Positions 6,081 through 11,025 of a stretch of DNA of 11,025 nt are shown here, piece after piece. Origin of the DNA: CAYYAQ01 sp964469555 (GTDB lineage: Bacteria > Planctomycetota > UBA1135 > UBA2386); assembly GCA_964469555.1 (NCBI GenBank), contig CAYYAQ010000174.1:1-11025 (forward strand), written 5' to 3'. How positions within the stretch are numbered: position 1 is the stretch's first letter; each line of letters opens with the position of its first letter. Position numbers and translations under genes: made by a program. The notes under the pieces were generated by a model that did not search any database, was not told the origin of the DNA, and saw nothing but the letters and a program-made list of their open reading frames with translations.

Positions 6081-6281
6081 TCTTGTTCGTGCCTGGCGGT
6101 TGCCTGACTCGCCCTCCCATCCGATGTTCGAGAACCGGGTGATCTCGAGCGGACCCGGGCATTTGGACTTCGCCGACGAGAGTGTACGCCCACCCGAGGG
6201 CATTCGCCAAGCGGAGGCCGTGGATTCTGGAAGTCCTTTGCTGCAAACTCAGTCCATCAGCAAGCTAAGGATAATCCAAGC
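6081..6281. promoter_or_regulatory. Divergent intergenic region between the membrane-protein gene and gatC
   Basis: About 200 bases without a supported gene, carrying promoters in both directions. CCGGGT (6135-6140) and ACCCGG (6153-6158) form an inverted repeat with a 12-base spacer, 54 bases upstream of the membrane-protein start; this could be an operator. Near gatC the bases GATAAT (6270-6275) look like a -10 element, but they overlap the likely ribosome site and have no matching -35. Confidence 0.35.
6267..6271 (+). promoter_or_regulatory. Probable ribosome binding site of gatC
   Basis: AAGGA lies ten bases before the gatC ATG, slightly far but acceptable, and supports that start. Confidence 0.5.
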
Positions 6282-6599
6282 ATGAGCGACACGGCGCACG
6301 ATGGCCAGGTTTCGGACGGTCTCGACCTCGACGGACTGGCCCATCTGGCCCGCCTGAAGATCGTCGATCCCACGGTGGCAGCGGCGACCCGCGACCAGGT
6401 CGATCGACTGCTGGGTCACTTCGCCATCCTGCGCGAGGTGGACACCGACGGTGTCGCACCCTCGGCCTATCCGATCGAGATCCAAAACCGCATGCGCGCC
6501 GACGAGCCATCGGACACCCTCTCGCAGGATCAGGTGCTGAAGAACGCGCCGCAGAAGCGGGCCGGCTGCTTCCTCGTCCCACGGGTCGTCGACGGATGA
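6282..6599 (+). CDS. gatC: Aspartyl/glutamyl-tRNA amidotransferase subunit C
   Basis: 105 residues, near the usual 95-100 plus a short N-terminal extension (residues 1-12). GatC is a small cytoplasmic subunit that wraps around and stabilises GatA against GatB. The conserved frame of the family is visible: LDGLAHLARLKI (16-27), the helix ending ILREVDTDGVAP (49-60), the MRADEPSDTL segment (71-80, matching the family's LRxDE motif), and the C-terminal LKNAPQKRAGCFLVPRVV (86-103). It is the first gene of the gatCAB operon and its stop overlaps the gatA start (ATGA), so gatA translation is probably coupled to it. Confidence 0.96.
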   Translation: MSDTAHDGQVSDGLDLDGLAHLARLKIVDPTVAAATRDQVDRLLGHFAILREVDTDGVAPSAYPIEIQNRMRADEPSDTLSQDQVLKNAPQKRAGCFLVPRVVDG

Positions 6600-8050
6600 C
6601 ATCCGAATTCGAAACCGCGTGCGCACTGGCCGCTGCCGTCCGCGACGGCTCCAAACGCGCCGCCGACATCATCGACGCGAGCCTCGCCCGGATCGCAGAG
6701 CGCAACCCGCAGGTTTCTGCATTCGTCGAGGTGCACGACGAAGATGCGCGCCGACAGGCCGCCGAGATCGACGCGGCGCGAGAACGGGGCGAGGACCCCG
6801 GCCCCCTCGCCGGAGTCCCGGTCGCATTGAAGGACAACTACGTCCGCGAAGGATTCCGGTCGACGTGCGCTTCCAAGATCCTCGAGGGCTTCGTCTCCCC
6901 TTACACCGCCACGGCGGTGGCGAAGCTCGAAGCAGCCGGGGCGGTAGTCGTCGGTCGCACGAACATGGACGAGTTCGCGATGGGAAGTTCGACCGAGCAC
7001 TCGTGCTACGGCGCGACGAAGAACCCGTTCGACCTCTCGCGAAGCCCCGGCGGTAGTAGCGGTGGATCCGCGGCAGCCGTGGCCGCCCGGATGGTGCCGC
7101 TCGCACTCGGCTCAGACACCGGTGGCTCGGTGCGGCAACCGGCGGCCCTGTGCGGCATCGCAGGGCTCAAACCCACCTACGGTCGGATCTCTCGCTTCGG
7201 TCTCATCGCTTTCGCGAGCAGCCTCGACACGGTCTCTCCGTTCGCGACCGATGTCGACGACCTCGCCCTCGTGCTCTCGGTGTTGGCGGGCGTGGATCCG
7301 CGAGACAGCACTTCGATGGACACGGAGGCTCCGATCGCCAGCGTCGAGAACGACCTCTCGGGGACCCGGATCGGCGTGCCCGAAGAGTACTTCGCAAAGG
7401 GCCTGGACGCGGAAGTGGAGGCGGCGACCCGCGCCGCTCTCGAACACATGCGCGAACGCGGCGCGACCCTGGTGCCGCTGTCGATGCCGCACACGAAGTT
7501 CGCGATCCCCACCTACTACCTGATCGCCACGGCCGAGGCGTCGTCAAACCTGTCGCGCTACGACGGCGTGCGCTTCGGCCCGCGCGCGGATTCAGCAGAC
7601 GATCTGTTGGAGATGTACGTCGCGACGCGCACCCACGGGTTCGGCCCCGAAGTCCGAAGAAGAATCCTGCTGGGCTGCTACTGCCTCAGGCAGGGCTACG
7701 CGGACGAGTGGTACGTCAAGGCGCAGAAGGTCCGCACGCTGATTCGCATGGATTTCGACGCCGCGTTCGAGCAGTGCGACGTACTCGCGTCGCCCACGTC
7801 GCCGATTCCCGCATTTCGACTGGGCGAGAAGGTCGACGACCCGCTGGCGATGTACCTGTGCGACACGCTGACCGTCCCGGCGAACCTGGCAGGCGTGCCG
7901 GGCCTGTCGCTTCCATGCGGCCACACAGCGTCGGGACTCCCCGTCGGACTGCAATTGATGGCTGCTGCCCTCGACGAGACGACGTTGTTTCGCGTCGCGG
8001 GCGCCTACCAGTCGTCGACGAGGTTCCACGTGAAGGAGCCTGCACCGTGA
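6596..8050 (+). CDS. gatA: Aspartyl/glutamyl-tRNA amidotransferase subunit A (glutaminase)
   Basis: The amidase subunit that hydrolyses glutamine and feeds ammonia through an internal channel to GatB. 484 residues, the normal length. The amidase-signature catalytic triad is complete: Lys79 in VPVALKDN (75-81), cis-Ser154 in SPGGSSGGSAA (150-160), and nucleophile Ser178 in GSDTGGSVRQP (172-182). These positions coincide with those I recall for the Staphylococcus aureus enzyme. RTNMDEFAMGSS (121-132) and, late in the protein, WYVKAQKVRTLI are also typical. The ATG overlaps the gatC stop, and its own TGA overlaps the GTG of gatB by four bases, so all three subunits are translationally coupled. 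Nothing suggests loss of function. Confidence 0.98.
   Translation: MTSEFETACALAAAVRDGSKRAADIIDASLARIAERNPQVSAFVEVHDEDARRQAAEIDAARERGEDPGPLAGVPVALKDNYVREGFRSTCASKILEGFVSPYTATAVAKLEAAGAVVVGRTNMDEFAMGSSTEHSCYGATKNPFDLSRSPGGSSGGSAAAVAARMVPLALGSDTGGSVRQPAALCGIAGLKPTYGRISRFGLIAFASSLDTVSPFATDVDDLALVLSVLAGVDPRDSTSMDTEAPIASVENDLSGTRIGVPEEYFAKGLDAEVEAATRAALEHMRERGATLVPLSMPHTKFAIPTYYLIATAEASSNLSRYDGVRFGPRADSADDLLEMYVATRTHGFGPEVRRRILLGCYCLRQGYADEWYVKAQKVRTLIRMDFDAAFEQCDVLASPTSPIPAFRLGEKVDDPLAMYLCDTLTVPANLAGVPGLSLPCGHTASGLPVGLQLMAAALDETTLFRVAGAYQSSTRFHVKEPAP
8033..8038 (+). promoter_or_regulatory. Strong ribosome binding site that sets the GTG start of gatB
   Basis: AAGGAG inside the end of gatA, eight bases before the GTG at 8047. 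This decides the start of gatB: the reading frame is open for about 900 bases further upstream, but that part is gatA read in another frame. Confidence 0.85.
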
Positions 8051-9498
8051 CGCCAGTCGGGAACGTGCCATTCGAAACGACCATCGGACTCGAGGTCCAC
8101 GTGCAGCTCCAGCTGCGGTCGAAGCTCTTCGCGCCGAGCCCGTACGACTCGGGCGGCACACCGAACACCCGGGTGTCCGTCGTGGAGCTGGGCCTTCCCG
8201 GCGTCCTGCCGGTCCTGAACCGCGAAGCAGTGCGCCTCGCGATCCGCGCGGGCATCGCGCTCGAAGGTGAGATCAACACGCGATTCCACTTCGATCGCAA
8301 GAACTACTTCTACCCGGACCTGCCCAAGGGCTACCAGATCAGCCAGTTCGATGAACCGTTCTGCCGCGGTGGCCGAGTGCCGCTCGGGCACGGCGAATCT
8401 GGAGAGCAGCGGTTCGGGCAGCTCGAACGGATCCACATGGAGGAGGACGCCGGAAAGACCACGCACACCGCGGGAGGCAGCCTCGTCGACCTCAACCGCG
8501 CGGGCGTCGGGCTGATCGAGATCGTCGGTAAGCCCGATCTGCGGACGCCATCCGAGGCGTACGCGTTCTTGACGGAACTCAAACAGATCATGCAGTACGC
8601 CGGCGTATCGGAGTGCGACATGGAGAAGGGCCTGCTGCGCTGTGACGCGAACATCTCGATGCGTTCAGTCGGAGCGACGGAGCTAGGGACGAAGGTCGAG
8701 ATCAAGAACCTCAACTCGTTCAAGATGGTCCAGCGCGCCCTCGAGTACGAGGAGCGACGGCAGCGCGCCGTGCTCGCGAACGGCGGCATTGTCCTGCAGG
8801 AGACGCGGCTGTGGAACGAAGAGAAGGGCGAGAGCGCGACCATGCGCACGAAGGAGGCCGCGGACGACTACCGCTACTTCCCCGAACCAGACCTGCCGCC
8901 GCTGACGATCGAACGTTCGTTCATCGCGGAGATCGAGAACGACATGCCCGAGCTGCCAGCCCTGCGCAGAGCCCGCTTCGCAACGCACTACCGTCTGCCG
9001 GACTACGACACGGGAGTGCTCATGGACGACCGCCGGGTCGCGGACTACTTCGAGGCCACGGCGATCGGGTGCGGCAACGCCAAGCTCGCGAGCAACTGGG
9101 TGATGACCGAGGTGCTGCGGGTGATGAACGAACGGGACATCGCGATCACGGTATTCCCGATCGGACCAGACCGGCTGGCCCAGCTGATCGGCGCACAATC
9201 GGACGGCAGGATCAGCCGCAACGCGGCGAAGCGTGTCTTTGAATACCTGACGAACCACGATGTCGAAGTGGACGCTGCAATCGCCGAACTCGGCCTCGAG
9301 CAGATCAGCAACCGCAAGGAGTTAGCCGCGATCGTCCAGGAGGTGCTCGCGGCAAATCCGGATCCGGTCGCGGACTACCGCGCCGGCCGGGAAAAGGCGA
9401 TGCACGCGTTGCAGGGCATGGTCATGAAGAAGACGTCGGGCAAAGCAAACCCTCAGCTCACGCGCGAACTGCTCATCGAACTGCTCTCGACCGACTGA
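8047..9498 (+). CDS. gatB: Aspartyl/glutamyl-tRNA amidotransferase subunit B
   Basis: Binds the mischarged tRNA, activates its Glu or Asp side chain with ATP, and amidates it with ammonia from GatA. 483 residues from a GTG with a strong Shine-Dalgarno sequence; family length is about 475-490. Conserved blocks run in order: IGLEVHVQL (13-21), HFDRKNYFYPDLPKGYQISQ (81-100), RIHMEEDAGK (128-137), DLNRAGVGLIEIVGKPDLR (148-166), SECDMEKGLLRCDANIS (188-204), KVEIKNLNSFK (216-226), and the YqeY-like tRNA-binding tail ending GMVMKKTSGKANPQLTRELL (457-476). The four zinc cysteines found in many GatB (FCxC and CPVC) are absent. They are replaced by FAPS (28-31) and SVVE (44-47), as in the zinc-free S. 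aureus type from memory. The enzyme should be functional. Confidence 0.98.
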   Translation: MTPVGNVPFETTIGLEVHVQLQLRSKLFAPSPYDSGGTPNTRVSVVELGLPGVLPVLNREAVRLAIRAGIALEGEINTRFHFDRKNYFYPDLPKGYQISQFDEPFCRGGRVPLGHGESGEQRFGQLERIHMEEDAGKTTHTAGGSLVDLNRAGVGLIEIVGKPDLRTPSEAYAFLTELKQIMQYAGVSECDMEKGLLRCDANISMRSVGATELGTKVEIKNLNSFKMVQRALEYEERRQRAVLANGGIVLQETRLWNEEKGESATMRTKEAADDYRYFPEPDLPPLTIERSFIAEIENDMPELPALRRARFATHYRLPDYDTGVLMDDRRVADYFEATAIGCGNAKLASNWVMTEVLRVMNERDIAITVFPIGPDRLAQLIGAQSDGRISRNAAKRVFEYLTNHDVEVDAAIAELGLEQISNRKELAAIVQEVLAANPDPVADYRAGREKAMHALQGMVMKKTSGKANPQLTRELLIELLSTD

Positions 9499-9708
9499 GT
9501 GCGAAGAACATCGGCCAAGTAGCTGCGAGCAGCTCGCTGAGTGACGACGAACGGGGCACCCGTTCGGACACCGGACCAGTTTCTCCGCTTCCCGGCGACG
9601 GCGCCAAAAGTGGTGAGATTGGTCCGGCCTGTGTACGGATTTCCATGTCGGACCGGCTACCGTGTCGACCACGTTGGCACTACCGACGACCGCACCCGAA
9701 CTTCGCAC
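9499..9708 (+). promoter_or_regulatory. Intergenic region between gatB and the ABC ATPase gene
   Basis: 210 bases with no supported gene. Just after gatB, AGCTG-CGAG-CAGCT (9521-9534) and the overlapping GCGAG-CAG-CTCGC (9525-9537) can form two mutually exclusive small hairpins without a following T run, so a terminator is not convincing. GGTCCG (9621-9626) and CGGACC (9649-9654) form an inverted repeat 55 bases before the ABC start, a possible operator. The ABC frame is open through this region from a GTG at 9541, but that part has no family similarity that I can see. Confidence 0.3.
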
Positions 9709-10647
9709 ATGGATCTCGCTACCTCTTCGCCCGCCTCGACCTATACCGACGCCCTGGTCCTGAAGAACGTGACCAAGCGCTTCGGCGACTTCGTCGCGGT
9801 CGACAACCTCTCTCTCAACATCCCCAAGGGCTCGATCTACGGATTCCTCGGGCCCAATGGCGCCGGCAAGACGACGACAATCCGCATGGTGATGAGCATC
9901 TTCTACCCCGACGAGGGGGAGATCCAGGTGCTCGGCAACCACAAGGGTGAGGACGTCAAGGACCGCCTCGGCTACCTGCCGGAGGAGAAGGGGCTCTACA
10001 AGAAGATGAAGACGGCGGAGATCGTCGCCTACTTCGGGAAGCTCAAGGGAATGGACTCTTCGACCGCGAAGATCAAGGCGCGGGAGCTGCTGACGCAGTA
10101 TGGCCTCGGCGACTGGCTCGACAAGAAGTGCGAGACGATGTCGAAGGGGATGGGACAAAAGGTGCAGCTTCTCGGCACGCTGATTCACGACCCGGAGCTG
10201 GTCATCCTCGACGAGCCCTTCTCCGGACTCGACCCGGTGAACATGGAGGTCATGCGGGACACCATCCGCAGCTTCAAGGAGCAGAGCCGCACGGTGATCT
10301 TCTCGACGCACGTGATGGCCCAGGCCGAAGAGCTGTGCGACTACATCTTCCTGATCAACAAGGGCAAGAAAGTCATCGACGGACCGTTGGCAGAAGTGCG
10401 AGGTAGCGGCGACAAGGGGATCAAGATCGACTACGACGGCGACGGGTCCATCCTGCATCGGCTGCCAGGCGTCACCCGCATCAACGACGCCGGCAAGAGC
10501 GCCGAGCTATTCCTCGAACCCGGCGGCGACCCTCAGGAGATCCTGGCGGTTCTCGCCGGCAAGCTCACGATCCGCAAGTTCGACCTGAGCGATCCGTCGC
10601 TTCACGAGATCTTCATTCGCGCCGTAGGAGGCTCGACCGATGAGTAA
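9709..10647 (+). CDS. ABC transporter ATP-binding protein, NatA/YhaQ-like
   Basis: The cytoplasmic ATPase half of an ABC-2 type exporter. 312 residues. Walker A is GPNGAGKT (48-55). The Q-loop region is GYLPEEKGLY, with Glu in place of the usual Gln, as I recall for this subfamily. The signature is MSKGMGQKVQL (144-154), Walker B LVILDEP (164-170, catalytic Glu169), D-loop SGLD (172-175) and H-loop His201. A C-terminal extension of about 90 residues (from 225), ending PSLHEIFIRAVG, is typical of NatA-like exporters of ions, drugs or unknown substrates. The ATG at 9709 is preferred over the GTG at 9541, because family similarity begins at ALVLKNVTKRFGDF; no Shine-Dalgarno sequence supports either. 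Its stop lies within the next gene, an eight-base overlap, so the two form an operon. The substrate cannot be told from the sequence. Confidence 0.95.
   Translation: MDLATSSPASTYTDALVLKNVTKRFGDFVAVDNLSLNIPKGSIYGFLGPNGAGKTTTIRMVMSIFYPDEGEIQVLGNHKGEDVKDRLGYLPEEKGLYKKMKTAEIVAYFGKLKGMDSSTAKIKARELLTQYGLGDWLDKKCETMSKGMGQKVQLLGTLIHDPELVILDEPFSGLDPVNMEVMRDTIRSFKEQSRTVIFSTHVMAQAEELCDYIFLINKGKKVIDGPLAEVRGSGDKGIKIDYDGDGSILHRLPGVTRINDAGKSAELFLEPGGDPQEILAVLAGKLTIRKFDLSDPSLHEIFIRAVGGSTDE
10625..10631 (+). promoter_or_regulatory. Strong ribosome binding site of the permease gene
   Basis: TAGGAGG, eight bases before the ATG at 10640 and inside the end of the ATPase gene. It fixes the permease start and implies coupled translation. 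Confidence 0.85.
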
Positions 10648-11025
10648 GACGATCATGGTCGCCCAGCGCGAGTTCATGGAGAACATGCGCACGAAGACGT
10701 TCTGGATCGGCGTGTTGGCCGCGCCAGTCGGGATCATACTCGTGTACGGGTTGATGTTCCTTCTCGCGGGAAAGACCGACCTCCGACGCTACGCGGTACT
10801 CGACCACTCCCCCGACAAGTGGTTCTCAAAGAAAATCGAGGAGAAGAGCAACAAGAACGAATTCGCGAAGATCTTCGAACTGATGAAGGCTCCGAGGGAG
10901 GACAAGGAGAAGCAGGCGGAGATAGAACAGTTCGCCAAGCGCATCCAGGAGAGGTTCGCGGACCTGCCAACCGACCACCCGTTTCAGCGGCTCTTCGCGC
11001 AATACGAAAAAGCCGGGCTGTACCC
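10640..11025 (+). CDS. ABC-2 type permease, NatB-like (5' part only; runs off the window)
   Basis: 128 complete codons from an ATG with a strong Shine-Dalgarno sequence, and no stop before the right edge. It begins MSKTIMVAQREFMENMRTKT, the basic amphipathic start typical of NatB-type permeases (xxAKREFxExxRTKxF). One membrane helix follows at about 21-42 (FWIGVLAAPVGIILVYGLMF). Then comes the start of the large outside domain with the family-like RRYAVLDHSPDK (49-60), and a highly charged Lys/Glu-rich helical stretch at about 61-108. The remaining helices lie beyond the window. Together with the upstream ATPase it should form the exporter. Confidence 0.9.
   Translation, partial: MSKTIMVAQREFMENMRTKTFWIGVLAAPVGIILVYGLMFLLAGKTDLRRYAVLDHSPDKWFSKKIEEKSNKNEFAKIFELMKAPREDKEKQAEIEQFAKRIQERFADLPTDHPFQRLFAQYEKAGLY

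Noticed and set aside
6081..6203. N-terminal extension of the membrane protein by 41 residues
   Set aside because: The extension is not hydrophobic or family-like and would occupy most of the divergent promoter region; the ATG at 6080 directly precedes the first membrane helix.
7150..8046. Long upstream extension of the gatB frame
   Set aside because: It overlaps nearly two thirds of gatA in another frame and has an Arg-rich, unstructured composition. The GTG at 8047 with AAGGAG eight bases before it is the natural start.
9521..9537. Rho-independent terminator after gatB
   Set aside because: The stems are five bases, compete with each other, and no T run follows.
9621..9654. GGTCCG-N22-CGGACC as a regulator site upstream of the ABC genes
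   Set aside because: Six-base arms with a wide spacer are expected by chance in GC-rich DNA of this length. Noted in the intergenic entry but not claimed.
9541..9708. N-terminal extension of the ABC ATPase from a GTG
   Set aside because: The extra 56 residues have no resemblance to the family and there is no ribosome site; similarity begins shortly after the ATG at 9709.

Overview
This window is high-GC bacterial chromosomal DNA. It is densely coded, with short gaps, ATG/GTG starts, and clear Shine-Dalgarno sequences ahead of some operon genes. An ECF sigma factor is paired with a very large anti-sigma-like membrane protein that carries FecR-like and carboxypeptidase-regulatory-like domains. 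That pairing, plus stand-alone unknown genes and a gatCAB operon, suggests Planctomycetota or a similar deep-branching, sigma-rich phylum. This assignment is an inference; no marker here settles it. No rRNA, tRNA, CRISPR array, insertion sequence, integrase or phage gene is visible.

Layout. (1) Positions 1-2918, minus strand: an ECF sigma factor gene followed, with a 1-base TGATG stop/start overlap, by a zinc-finger anti-sigma protein. The anti-sigma reading frame is open for 787 codons and runs off the left edge. (2) 3148-3726, plus: a HAD-IIIA/GmhB-like protein in which nearly all catalytic and zinc ligands are replaced. (3) 3739-5183, minus: comF, then a short protein with the threonine-dehydratase (PALP) fold whose PLP-binding lysine is replaced by Trp. 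Regions 2 and 3 converge with only 12 bases between them. (4) 5253-5471, plus: a 72-residue protein of unknown function. (5) 5487-6080, minus: a three-helix membrane protein of unknown function with an acidic tail. (6) 6282-9498, plus: gatC-gatA-gatB, a tightly overlapping operon for the tRNA-dependent amidotransferase. (7) 9709 to the right edge, plus: a NatA-like ABC ATPase and the start of its ABC-2 permease.

How the parts work together. The sigma/anti-sigma pair looks like an envelope-to-transcription signalling unit. It has a cytoplasmic zinc anti-sigma domain, a duplicated juxtamembrane element, one membrane helix, and a large exported region of FecR-like and beta-sandwich domains. GatCAB converts Glu-tRNA(Gln) and/or Asp-tRNA(Asn) to the amidated forms. 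The ABC pair is probably an exporter. The most unusual content is two neighbouring, convergent genes that each look like a catalytically dead version of a common enzyme fold (HAD phosphatase and PLP type II). I see no complete new multi-gene defence or metabolic system; these pseudoenzymes and the sensor-like anti-sigma protein are the best candidates for new biology.
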